This document shows, one piece after another, positions 46,232 to 54,328 of a stretch of DNA of 64,000 nt. A model generated the notes under the pieces. It worked only from the letters and a program-made list of their open reading frames with translations. It did not search any database and was not told the origin of the DNA. The stretch's first letter is position 1, and the number at the start of each line of letters is the position of its first letter. Location of the stretch: contig JAGWZK010000004.1 of assembly GCA_018968885.1 (NCBI GenBank), forward strand, positions 1-64,000, given 5' to 3'. Origin of the DNA: Planctomycetota bacterium (GTDB taxonomy: Bacteria; Planctomycetota; Phycisphaerae; Phycisphaerales; UBA1924). The position numbers and the translations under genes were made by a program.

Positions 46232-47917
46232 ATGTCGAAAGGCATGTTCCAACTCGATTTTCGCGGCCGGTGTACTGGAGGAGGTGCACCGGTCGCGATC
46301 GTGTTGATGTGTGTCGCGATGACGGCTCCGAGTTCGAATGGGCAATCACCTTGCCCGCCGGGCGCGGCATGTGATTCGTGGTCCGGCTTTGCCCGCGATG
46401 CATCGCATTCCAGCACGGCTGATGGGTCGTTGACGTTGCCGCTGGGTGCGCCAGCGTGGGTGAGGTCTGTTGATGACAGCGGTCGGGCGATTGCATTTGT
46501 TGGACAGTCCAGCGTTGCAGTATCGCGGACGCTGGTGTGTGCCATCGGGTCAACTGGGTCTGGTCAGACACTGCAATTCTGGTGCTTTGGTTTGTCGCGT
46601 TTCACGGGCGGTGTGGTGTGGGTGACGCCGGTGGCTCGGCCGTTGCTGGATTCGTATTCGACACCCGTGATCGATGAGATACGGCAGCAGGTGATCGTCA
46701 CCACCGGGCGGCAGGTGGTGGCACTGAACCTGATGAACGGCGCGCAGCGGTGGGTGATCAACACCGTGCAGCCGATCGTGAATGCTTCGCCCGTGATCAC
46801 CAATGACCTGGGTGTGTGCAATCGAATGTTCTTTACGGATTACGACGGCGCGGGCACCGGCGGATCGCTGCACTGTGTCAACATCGATGAGTTTCACACG
46901 CTGGCGAATCCGTATATGCCGGGTGAAACCGTGTGGTCCGTCGTGATCGGCGGCACCAGCGGCAACACACCCGCTTATGCCGATGGCCGCGTGTATGTCT
47001 GCACGGCGGGCGAGTACGGCGTTTCGGGTGGCGAGGTGCGCTGTTATGACGCGCGATCGACCAGCACGCCGACACCACTGTGGGTGACACCCAATCCGAT
47101 TGGTGAGGGGTTCTACTCCGGCCCGAGTGTGGCGAATGTTGGCGGCGTGAATGGGCAGGACGCCGTGTATGCCGCGTCATACGCCTTCTTTGGAACAATA
47201 TCCTCGGCAAACCTGCTGAAGCTTCGTGCCAGCGATGGGGCGGTAGTGTGGAGCACGCCCAGCAATCGCACCAGCATGACACCCATCGTGATGAGTGACG
47301 GGCGGATCGTTCTTTCTACGGGTGTCAGCGGCTTTGGCTCGCTCCCTGCATTGCAGGTGTTTCGCGATCTTAGCGTTTCCGCATCGATGGTGTGGGATTC
47401 GAGCATCGCAACTTGGAGCGACTCCAATTCCAACGGAGTACGAGACACTGGCGAATACACGCGGCTGGGGGGCTGGACGGTGCAGCCCGCACTCGATCGC
47501 GCCACCAACTCGCTCTTTGTCGGCGTGATTCCCACCGGCGGCAGCGGGGCGTGTGCCTCCATGGGTGTGGTGGCGCTTGGTGCACTGGCCACAAGTGTGC
47601 CGCAGATTCAGACATTTGTGCCGAATTGCGGCTCTTCGCCGGTGATTGCCGGGCGCAATGTGTATTCGATCGGGCTGACGGGGCTGCACGCCTTCGGAGC
47701 GCCGCCGCCGCAGGGAGATATCAACAGCGATGGGCGATTGGACGAGGCGGATCTGTACGCATTCGGCCCAATGTCGCTGGCCCAGGACCCGCGCTGCGAT
47801 GTGAACGCGGATGGGCAGATCACGAGTGCGGATCGTGAGTTGCTGGAAGTGATCGTGCGTGCGGGTGAGAGTGAAACGCTTGATGCATCGCGGCGGCAGC
47901 AGGAGGCGGGGCGATGA
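46232..47917 (+). CDS. secreted PQQ-like beta-propeller with dockerin-like EF-hands
   Basis: A 561-residue protein with a signal-like N-terminus ([20 protein letters not shown]). The body has repeated propeller blades: [65 protein letters not shown] and [15 protein letters not shown]. The C-terminal part has two Ca-binding repeats ([26 protein letters not shown]) of dockerin type. It starts 14 nt after the first gene and its stop overlaps the next start (ATGA, 47914-47917). In Bacteroidetes, BtuG is a beta-propeller B12 binder, so this could be a functional analogue (inference). Confidence 0.85.
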   Translation: MSKGMFQLDFRGRCTGGGAPVAIVLMCVAMTAPSSNGQSPCPPGAACDSWSGFARDASHSSTADGSLTLPLGAPAWVRSVDDSGRAIAFVGQSSVAVSRTLVCAIGSTGSGQTLQFWCFGLSRFTGGVVWVTPVARPLLDSYSTPVIDEIRQQVIVTTGRQVVALNLMNGAQRWVINTVQPIVNASPVITNDLGVCNRMFFTDYDGAGTGGSLHCVNIDEFHTLANPYMPGETVWSVVIGGTSGNTPAYADGRVYVCTAGEYGVSGGEVRCYDARSTSTPTPLWVTPNPIGEGFYSGPSVANVGGVNGQDAVYAASYAFFGTISSANLLKLRASDGAVVWSTPSNRTSMTPIVMSDGRIVLSTGVSGFGSLPALQVFRDLSVSASMVWDSSIATWSDSNSNGVRDTGEYTRLGGWTVQPALDRATNSLFVGVIPTGGSGACASMGVVALGALATSVPQIQTFVPNCGSSPVIAGRNVYSIGLTGLHAFGAPPPQGDINSDGRLDEADLYAFGPMSLAQDPRCDVNADGQITSADRELLEVIVRAGESETLDASRRQQEAGR

Positions 47918-48750
47918 GGAACGCGACTCACGCATGCCGCGGCTTCTCGCTGATCGAGCTTCTGGTGGTCATCGCGGTCATCGCGCTGTTGATCTCGATT
48001 CTGCTGCCCGGTCTGGGGAAGGCGAGGCAGGCAGCTCGATTGACGACATGCTCATCGCAGGTGCGGCAATTGCTCATCGCGTGGACGCTGTACGGCAACG
48101 ACTACGCCGAGCGCGCCATGCCACTGGCGTATTGGAGCGAGGAGGACATCGGTGCGGGAGAGCAGATCTTCTGGTGGGGGTCGCACGGTGCCAGCGGCCA
48201 GCCGGAGTTTTCGGCTGGGTTCATCGCCCCGTATCTGGATGCAGCGCTTGCGAACGGGTCGGCGCTCGAATGTGCGGAGCAAGGGACGGGGACATATCGC
48301 CCGCAAGGACCGGCCCGGATGCCGACGAGCACGTACGGCTACAACGGGTACTACCTCTCTCCGGCCAAGACGCCGGGATGGGGTTCGAGCATCGGCCATA
48401 GGCCATGGCGACGCATCAGCGAGATTCAGCAGCCCACCACATTGCTGGTGTTTGCGGACACGATTCTGCCCACGGCTTCGCCAACGGCGATTCCAAGCAA
48501 CACGGCACTTCTTGACCCGCCGCAATTGTGGGATGGTGGATCGTGGATCACGAACCAATTTCCAACCACCAGCTTTCGCCATTCGCGACCCGGACGAAAC
48601 GCGATGGGCCTGACCGCCGCGGGGCATGCTGATGGCAGTGTGAAGCCGTCGCGGCATGATGCGAGCGCGGCGATGGATGCACGCTCTGCCGCGGGCTCGA
48701 TCAGCGTGACCAATGGCCCGGGATATGTGCCGGATTGGGAGCGTTGGTAA
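47914..48750 (+). CDS. pseudopilin within the B12-regulated operon
   Basis: A 278-residue protein with prepilin motif [20 protein letters not shown], cleaved after Gly. The globular part has Trp/Tyr-rich strands ([31 protein letters not shown]), and the late [18 protein letters not shown] matches the H-x-DGS motif of the DUF1559-like family. Its ATG overlaps the stop of the propeller gene, and the 2Fe-2S gene starts 2 nt after its stop. Translational coupling of all four genes is likely. It might help export or display the secreted proteins. Confidence 0.85.
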   Translation: MRNATHACRGFSLIELLVVIAVIALLISILLPGLGKARQAARLTTCSSQVRQLLIAWTLYGNDYAERAMPLAYWSEEDIGAGEQIFWWGSHGASGQPEFSAGFIAPYLDAALANGSALECAEQGTGTYRPQGPARMPTSTYGYNGYYLSPAKTPGWGSSIGHRPWRRISEIQQPTTLLVFADTILPTASPTAIPSNTALLDPPQLWDGGSWITNQFPTTSFRHSRPGRNAMGLTAAGHADGSVKPSRHDASAAMDARSAAGSISVTNGPGYVPDWERW

Positions 48751-48751
48751 C

Positions 48752-49039
48752 GTGCTCAACGTGGATCAATCGCGTGCCATCTTCGGATACGGTGTGCCCT
48801 TGCCGGTGGATCGCTGCGTGTGCCACAACCGCACGTTCGCGGAGTTGCAGCACATCGCCAAGGCGGAGAACCTCGATCACGCGGCGTTGTCGGCTCGCAC
48901 GGGATGCTCGGCCAAGTGCGGCACGTGCGGGCCGTATATCCGGCTGATGTACAAATGCGGCGCGACGCGATTCCCCGTGCTGTCACAGGCAGACTTTGTG
49001 AGATTACTGGGAGATGGTGGCGAGCGCAGAGGAGTTTAG
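48752..49039 (+). CDS. BFD-like [2Fe-2S]-binding protein
   Basis: A 95-residue protein. GTG 48752 lies just after the previous stop, with GGGAG upstream. The core is DRCVCHNRTFAELQHIAKAE followed by TGCSAKCGTCGPYIRLMYK. The CxC near the N-terminus and the CGTC near the centre match the BFD ferredoxin ligands (CxC-x31-32-CxxC); an extra Cys is in TGCSAK. Family members pass electrons, for example for iron release from bacterioferritin. Under a B12 riboswitch it could help reduce cobalt in cobalamin (inference). It is the last gene of the operon. Confidence 0.85.
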   Translation: MLNVDQSRAIFGYGVPLPVDRCVCHNRTFAELQHIAKAENLDHAALSARTGCSAKCGTCGPYIRLMYKCGATRFPVLSQADFVRLLGDGGERRGV

Positions 49040-49041
49040 GT

Positions 49042-50187
49042 TCAGTACGCCGCTTCATTGCGCCACTTGGTGTGGCAATCCTTGCAAGAGGTATTTATGG
49101 CGTTCAGCAGTTTGCTGAGGTCTGCAGCATTGGATTTGCCTGCGACGAGAGCATCCTCCAGCGCGGTGGCCTCATCACTGTTCTTCATCAGGAATGCCGC
49201 GAAATCGACAGGGTGCTTTTTGCTGCGATCACTCTCGGCCATGAAGCGGAGCAGGTTGGCGAGTTTGCCTGCTTCGGCTGCGGGTACAAGATCGGGATGA
49301 TTCGTTGGCACTTTCCATCCGGCCTTCTCGATCGCCACCAGGTGCTCCAAGGCCAAGTCTGCATCGACCATGCCCTGAACGAAACCAGATGGGCGCGAAA
49401 TCGGCGGGAACGATGCGGGTACCGCATCGATCACCGCACGATCCAACGGAGTCGCGGCACGCGCGCACGCGTACAGACCTGTGTAAGCCGCCGCAGTCCC
49501 CGAAACCTTCATTCGTGCCACGCCTTGATCCGGCGTAATCCACCCCAGCGAGCTGGCGGCTGCGGCTGCCGCGCCTGCGCTGCGGTGCTTGCCGTGGTGG
49601 CAGTGGATGTAGACTGGACCCTTCGCGTGGGCATCTCGAGTTGCCCGTGTCAGTTCCTTCTTGCGGGTGTCGTCAAAGCCGCTGTAGCCGATGGGAAGGT
49701 GGATGTAGGTCATGCCATGCTTGGCCGCAAGATCCACTTCGGGAATCGCGCCATCGACGCTGATGATGGTCTTGATTCCCATGGCCTTCAGTGATGCGAA
49801 TCCCGCTTCGCCCTCCGGCATGGAACCAGAGACGTACCCGTCGTGATATGCCACGGCGTTGTGGATGCCCTGAAAGTCCTTGGGCTTGGTGTCAGCCATG
49901 GTGGGAATCGAAACCGCCGACGCGGCTGGCGCCGTTGCCTTGCCCGGTGCCACAGTGATCGGCGTCAGTGCGGGCTGCGCAGTCGCCGATGCCGTAACTC
50001 CTTTACCAGAAGAGGAACCCGATGCAGATACAGAAGAGGAACTGGGCTGAGATGCCGCGCTCGCGGCAGGCGCGGTAGATGATGCGCCGGGCTGATCGGG
50101 ACGGGATTTGTTCGATGACTCACACGCCGCAAGGAGGGCGGTGGCGGTCAGAGTTGCCAAAGCAGCGAGGCGGATCGATTGATGCAT
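49042..50187 (-). CDS. lipoprotein fusing a Cx5R phosphatase with a c-type cytochrome domain
   Basis: A 381-residue lipoprotein. Signal peptide ends LLAAC (Cys22), then a Ser/Ala/Thr-rich linker to about residue 95. A dual-specificity/tyrosine-phosphatase-like domain follows (about 105-235). It has the P-loop HCHHGKHRSAG with Cys196 and Arg202 (C-x5-R) and the strand KGPVYIHC before it. After a linker, a helical domain (about 250-381) ends with CKDCH (368-372), a CxxCH heme-binding site near the C-terminus as in cytochrome c'/c556. The phosphatase fold resembles DSP/PTP-like enzymes that act on phosphoproteins or inositol phosphates. I know of no such fusion. It is tail-to-tail with the B12 operon. 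Confidence 0.85.
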   Translation of the reverse strand: MHQSIRLAALATLTATALLAACESSNKSRPDQPGASSTAPAASAASQPSSSSVSASGSSSGKGVTASATAQPALTPITVAPGKATAPAASAVSIPTMADTKPKDFQGIHNAVAYHDGYVSGSMPEGEAGFASLKAMGIKTIISVDGAIPEVDLAAKHGMTYIHLPIGYSGFDDTRKKELTRATRDAHAKGPVYIHCHHGKHRSAGAAAAAASSLGWITPDQGVARMKVSGTAAAYTGLYACARAATPLDRAVIDAVPASFPPISRPSGFVQGMVDADLALEHLVAIEKAGWKVPTNHPDLVPAAEAGKLANLLRFMAESDRSKKHPVDFAAFLMKNSDEATALEDALVAGKSNAADLSKLLNAINTSCKDCHTKWRNEAAY

Positions 50188-50383
50188 CGGTGAACTCTCC
50201 AAGTGAATGAGAAATATACCGAATTGTGTTCCGGTTCGTTCGGAAAGAGTTGCAAAAAATGAGACTGATGTTGCCAATCTGCGTGATCAAAGATCGGCTG
50301 TCGATTCTGGGGTGATTACCCCAATGCAATCAAGCCGTGTTCTTGAAGTGCATCCGACGCTTCAAAAATTCATCACCATCAAT

Positions 50384-50455
50384 GGGCAGGCGGGGATTCG
50401 AACCCCGGACCCTTCGCGTGTAAAGCGAACGCTCTGGCCGCTGAGCTACCCGCCC
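50384..50455 (-). tRNA. tRNA-Val (anticodon TAC)
   Basis: The minus-strand sequence folds as a cloverleaf: acceptor GGGCGGG/CCTGCCC, D arm with TAGCTCAGC, anticodon stem around CTTTACAC with TAC, and T arm GGTTCGAATCC. It reads codons GTA/GTG. It lies just downstream of the aminotransferase gene. The CCA end is not encoded. Confidence 0.95.
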
Positions 50456-50477
50456 GGCCAGCATGAGTTTAGCGTGG

Positions 50478-51662
50478 TCACGCCATCAATTTCGTCAGTA
50501 CGTCAAGGCCCTTTTCCAAGGTGGCGAGCTTGGTGGCATACGACAGGCGCAGGTGCGTGTCGCGGGTGCTGAAGGTGTGACCCGGCACGCACAGGACGTT
50601 GTGATCCTTGGCGAGCATGAAGAACTGCTCGCCGGTCATTCCCAATTTGGGCGGCACTGCGAAGAAGGCGTAGAACGCGCCTCCCGGCATCGCCACATCG
50701 GTGAACTTGCCCAGCCGCTCATTCACCATGTTGCGGCGGCGTTCATACTCCGCTAACGGCCCGGTCATGTCCGCGTCAAAGCAGGCGATCGCGCCGTGCT
50801 GCAGCGGGCCCGGCGGGCAGACGTAGAGATACTGCTGCAATTTGGCCATCTGCTCGACGATTGCCGCAGGGCCAGCGACATAACCCAGACGCCAGCCGGT
50901 GACGCCGTAGGTCTTGCCAAAGCCGCGCACCACAAGCACAGTATTCTCCGCGCCCGGAAGGCGTGCCGGGCTGGGGCACACCGAGGAGCCTGTGCCCGGG
51001 CGTTTCTCCGTGCGCGATTCGGAATAGGTGAATTCGTCGTAAATCTCGTCGGAGAGAAGCAGAATCCCCTTGCTGCGGCACAACTCGAGCAGATCCTGAT
51101 TGTCCTTGGTGGACATCACCACGCCGGACGGATTTCCCGGCGAGCAGGAGAGGACGATCTTGGTCCTGGGTGTGATGAGCTTGGCGACGCGCTCGGCGGT
51201 CAACTTGAAATCCGGATACGTATCGCACTTCACAGCCTTGGCCTGCGCGAGGTTGGCTAGATATGGATACAGCACAAACCACGGATCTGGGATGATGATT
51301 TCATCACCGGGGTTGAGTACGGCCATGCAGGCCAGGATCAGTGCGCCACTGGTGCCGCTGGTGATGAGTACGCGCGTGCCATCGGTGCCTGTGGTGACGG
51401 GATTCCATCCCAGGTCTTCACGCACATGCCGCGCTGTGCGCTCCAGCAGTGGGGGAATGCCGTATGTCGGCGTGTATCCATTGAGATCATGCTCGATGGC
51501 GTGAATCGCGGCCTGCTTCACCGCGGCGGGAACCGGAAAATCCGGCTGACCGATCGAGAGATCGATCGGGTCCTTCATCTTGGCCTTCATGTCAAAGACG
51601 CGGCGGATGCCGGAGCCATTGATGCCCTTGACACGATCGCTGATCAAGAGTTCTGCGTTCAT
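50478..51662 (-). CDS. PLP-dependent class I/II aminotransferase
   Basis: A 394-residue fold-type I aminotransferase. Marks are the N-terminal GSGIRRVFDMKAK, IDLSIGQPDFPVP and NGYTPTYGIP. The cofactor region has LITSGTSGALILA, PDPWFVLYPY, SCSPGNPSG and LLSDEIYDEF. The lysine Schiff-base motif is RGFGKTYGVTGWRLGY. The C-terminal Arg in HLRLSYATK binds the carboxylate. This fits the aspartate/aromatic aminotransferase group; the substrate is not determined. Start ATG 51662 (MNAELLISDRV). The tRNA-Val gene follows downstream. Confidence 0.93.
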   Translation of the reverse strand: MNAELLISDRVKGINGSGIRRVFDMKAKMKDPIDLSIGQPDFPVPAAVKQAAIHAIEHDLNGYTPTYGIPPLLERTARHVREDLGWNPVTTGTDGTRVLITSGTSGALILACMAVLNPGDEIIIPDPWFVLYPYLANLAQAKAVKCDTYPDFKLTAERVAKLITPRTKIVLSCSPGNPSGVVMSTKDNQDLLELCRSKGILLLSDEIYDEFTYSESRTEKRPGTGSSVCPSPARLPGAENTVLVVRGFGKTYGVTGWRLGYVAGPAAIVEQMAKLQQYLYVCPPGPLQHGAIACFDADMTGPLAEYERRRNMVNERLGKFTDVAMPGGAFYAFFAVPPKLGMTGEQFFMLAKDHNVLCVPGHTFSTRDTHLRLSYATKLATLEKGLDVLTKLMA

Positions 51663-51714
51663 TGAAGTGAAGTTCCTGACCGAATGGAATTCAGGTGCGG
51701 TCCATAAACACAAG

Positions 51715-51742
51715 CAGGCCGCGGCATGGGAGCCCCGGCCTG
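51715..51742 (-). terminator. intrinsic terminator after the small basic protein gene
   Basis: CAGGCCG (51715-51721) pairs with CGGCCTG (51736-51742) on either side of a GC-rich loop. On the minus strand it is followed by CTTGTGTTTATGG. It ends the gene at 51766-51924. Confidence 0.6.
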
Positions 51743-51765
51743 TTGAAAGATTGCAATGAGGCGAA

Positions 51766-51924
51766 TTAGGCCTTGCCGACGAGGGTCTTGGGGATGCCCA
51801 GGGCACCCTTCTTCTCATCGAACTTCTTGTCGGCGACCATCTTGGCGATGCGCTCATCACGCTTCATCACGCTGCGCTTGCCGGTGAGCTTGGCGGAAAC
51901 TTTCAGACTGCGATTCAGACTCAT
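51766..51924 (-). CDS. small basic protein of the PVC superphylum
   Basis: A 52-residue, Lys/Arg-rich protein (SLNRSLKVSAKLTGKRSVMK, then RDERIAKMVADKKF and LGIPKTLVGK). The pattern (SLK...KR.V..R.ERI...... LG.PKT) matches the 'small basic protein' family of Verrucomicrobia, Chlamydiae and Planctomycetes. Its role is unknown, possibly RNA- or ribosome-associated. Start ATG 51924 gives the family length. It lies 44 nt downstream of the gene at 51969 on the same strand, so they may be co-transcribed. Confidence 0.85.
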   Translation of the reverse strand: MSLNRSLKVSAKLTGKRSVMKRDERIAKMVADKKFDEKKGALGIPKTLVGKA

Positions 51925-51968
51925 GGAACCCTTCGTTTCTGCGGCGGCCTGCCGCGATGCTTGGTCGA

Positions 51969-52913
51969 TTACTGACCATCGCCCTTGTACTTGACCCACC
52001 CCGACTGCATGAAATTGGTCGAGCCGCGATGGTCCCGCTTCCAGATCACTCCCAGGCGTTGGACTTCCTGATCAACTTTGACCTTGATCGGGTCCTCTTT
52101 CCGGTATTGCTCTCCAGAGATCCCCTGGAGGGCGATGATTTGGTACAGGGGGAGATTATTCGCTGCTTTCGATCCCTTCTCAACTGCCACCGGCACTCCG
52201 ATTGCCTCGAAGCCGTTGGCAGCCATGAAGGCGACCACCTTTTCAGCGTCTGCGCGGGGGAGTCGGACAATGGCGAGGTAATTCAGCCCAGCCTCGCGAG
52301 GGTCTTTGTCTGTCATCCCCTTTGAAGTGATGATGGTGCCAGGTCCGGTAAATGTTGGCGCGGACAGGGTCGGTGGGTTGGTATTGGATGGCTGCGGCAC
52401 TGGATCGGGTCGAGCCGAAGAGCCCGATAACCTTGGAGGAGGGATGAATGTTGTTGGGTTGGATCCGCCTGCGGCTGGGCTGGAGGTGCTGGAATTGGTC
52501 TGTGTTGTAGTGTCGGAAGGCGTTGCGGAGGGTTGCACCCCGGCTGAGATGTAGGGAGCGAGTTCCTTTTCCTTGGCTCTGCCACCGAGCCAATACGCTG
52601 CAGCCCAGATGACGATCACGAGGGCGATCACGCCAGCGATGGTGAGGTAGATGGAGTTCAGAGGCATGGAGACCAAGCCGCCCGTGGGCCGCGAGGTGGT
52701 GCCGGAACGAAGGGCATTGATACGGTCAGCAGTGGTCGATTCATCCCCCGGTGCGTGAGCCGAGAGGGTTGGGCGGGGACGGCTGGGGATAGAGGTCGCT
52801 TCAACCTGGATTGGCGGTCTGGTCGGTGTGGTGGGCGTTGCAGCATCGCTGTTTGAGGATCCGCCCCGGACCAAATCAAAGAGCGGGCTTTTGTTGCGGC
52901 GGAAGACGGGCAT
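51969..52913 (-). CDS. single-pass membrane protein of unknown function
   Basis: A 314-residue protein. N-terminus MPVFRRNKSPLFDLVRGG, a Thr/Pro/Ser-rich stretch, one membrane helix (about 85-108, SIYLTIAGVIALVIVIWAAA), another low-complexity Thr/Ser/Pro segment (about 120-185) and a C-terminal globular part (YLAIVRLPRADAEKVVAFMA, NLPLYQIIALQGI). The latter has a beta-alpha-beta look with YRKEDPIKVKVDQEVQRLG, reminiscent of SPOR-like peptidoglycan domains but too divergent to call. Confidence 0.7.
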   Translation of the reverse strand: MPVFRRNKSPLFDLVRGGSSNSDAATPTTPTRPPIQVEATSIPSRPRPTLSAHAPGDESTTADRINALRSGTTSRPTGGLVSMPLNSIYLTIAGVIALVIVIWAAAYWLGGRAKEKELAPYISAGVQPSATPSDTTTQTNSSTSSPAAGGSNPTTFIPPPRLSGSSARPDPVPQPSNTNPPTLSAPTFTGPGTIITSKGMTDKDPREAGLNYLAIVRLPRADAEKVVAFMAANGFEAIGVPVAVEKGSKAANNLPLYQIIALQGISGEQYRKEDPIKVKVDQEVQRLGVIWKRDHRGSTNFMQSGWVKYKGDGQ

Positions 52914-52993
52914 ACGCGATTGTATCGGCCGATCGGGGCTTTCCCGGTCACAGCGTGAGAATCTATCGACAGGCCGATCTGACAGGCAAAAGC

Positions 52994-53033
52994 AACCCCG
53001 CGCCCGACCTGGTGTGAGGCCGAACGCGGGGTT
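52994..53033 (-). terminator. intrinsic terminator after the beta-helix gene
   Basis: AACCCCGCG (52994-53002) pairs with CGCGGGGTT (53025-53033), with a further inner stem. On the minus strand GCTTTTGCC follows. It lies about 50 nt past the stop of the gene at 53082. Confidence 0.75.
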
Positions 53034-53081
53034 AGATCAAGTCGAAAGGTGTACCTGCTGGTGATGAGCAGGTTGCACGAA

Positions 53082-54203
53082 TTAGTGAATGATGTTGGCG
53101 TAGGGGTCGGTGGTGCCCAAGCCGCCACCGGAGTTGCCGCTGACAGGGGTCAGGGTTGCGTTGTTGATGGTGCCGACTCGCAGGTTTGGCAAGCCGCTAA
53201 TAGCCGTGGTGCATGAAGTGAAATAGTTGCTGAAGATGAGATCGCTGGAATAGGCACCGTCAATGCCTGATGTGAAACCGACAACCTGGTTGCCTTTGAC
53301 CACGGTGCGAGCTGCGCCGTTGATGCGGATGCCAAAGTTGCCAAGGGATGCCTCGTTGCGGAATAAATTGTTTTCACACAAACCGGTCATGAAGACGCCA
53401 GCCGATGAGTTGTTGATGGCGGTTGAATCTCGCAGCGAGCCCGAGCCGATATAGAAGCCAGTGGTGTTGCCGTTGGAAGTGCAACTGATGACATCGCCGC
53501 GATTATCAACATGGATCCCAGTGACGCCGTTTGCTTCTGCCACGCAATCCTGAATGCGGGCGAGTACGGTGTAGATGCCGCCCGTGCCGTTATCGCGGGC
53601 GGTGACGCCGCGAACGAAGGTGCTGTGATTGGCGATGGCCACCAGGCCTTTGTCGCGGTTCTTGAGAACGATGCAATCACGCACCTGGCCGTCGTTGATG
53701 CGAATGCCGTGGTCGCTATTGTCGGTGGATTGGACATTTTCAATTACGACTGACTGCGGCCACGTCATCACGCTTCCGGTCAGGTCGATGCCATCGAGGC
53801 CGAAGGTGCGGACGATGCCGTTCTTGATCTTGATACCCATCTGAAAGACGTTGCTGGTGGTGATGCCATCAAGCGATCCACTGAAGCCGTACACCGTGAA
53901 ACCGTTCAGATCGAGGGTGACGTGGGAACTGGTGATCTTGATGCCGTTCTTTCCCGCGCTCACCGCAACGTTGCCGCTGAGGTAGTATGAACCGGGCTGG
54001 CTGATGACGAACATGTTGGTGGCATCGCCGGGAGTATTCGTGCTGTTGATGACGGTGCGTGGCTCCACATCACCCAGAGGCTTCATGGTGCTGGTGATCG
54101 GTCCGGGAGGAGGATTCAACGGACCTGCAAGTGCCGAGCCAGCCACTGCGGCGAGTGCAAGCGTGATCGAAGTGGTGAGGATGCGATTCGATGAAGTCTT
54201 CAT
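53082..54203 (-). CDS. secreted right-handed beta-helix protein
   Basis: A 373-residue protein. Signal peptide ends SALAG, then LNPPPGPITSTMKPLGDVEP and TNTPGDATNMFVISQPGSYY as a conserved start, followed by a parallel beta-helix with repeated turns (DHGIRINDGQVRDCIVLKN, TGGIYTVLARIQDCVAEANG, VTGIHVDNRGDVISCTSNGN). The end is VSGNSGGGLGTTDPYANIIH. The fold is typical of pectate-lyase-like surface proteins; no catalytic residues are obvious. It is the intact paralog of the decayed gene at 9767-11023. Start ATG 54203 fits the signal peptide. Confidence 0.85.
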   Translation of the reverse strand: MKTSSNRILTTSITLALAAVAGSALAGPLNPPPGPITSTMKPLGDVEPRTVINSTNTPGDATNMFVISQPGSYYLSGNVAVSAGKNGIKITSSHVTLDLNGFTVYGFSGSLDGITTSNVFQMGIKIKNGIVRTFGLDGIDLTGSVMTWPQSVVIENVQSTDNSDHGIRINDGQVRDCIVLKNRDKGLVAIANHSTFVRGVTARDNGTGGIYTVLARIQDCVAEANGVTGIHVDNRGDVISCTSNGNTTGFYIGSGSLRDSTAINNSSAGVFMTGLCENNLFRNEASLGNFGIRINGAARTVVKGNQVVGFTSGIDGAYSSDLIFSNYFTSCTTAISGLPNLRVGTINNATLTPVSGNSGGGLGTTDPYANIIH

Positions 54204-54328
54204 GACAATGTCCTTGAACTGCTGTGCGAATTGGTTTGACCTGCGCTCTCGCAGGGGCAGCATCAGTGCGACAAGTGGACTTTCAACGGCTAACCAATTC
54301 TGGGCGGTCTTGCCGATACATCTTCGCC

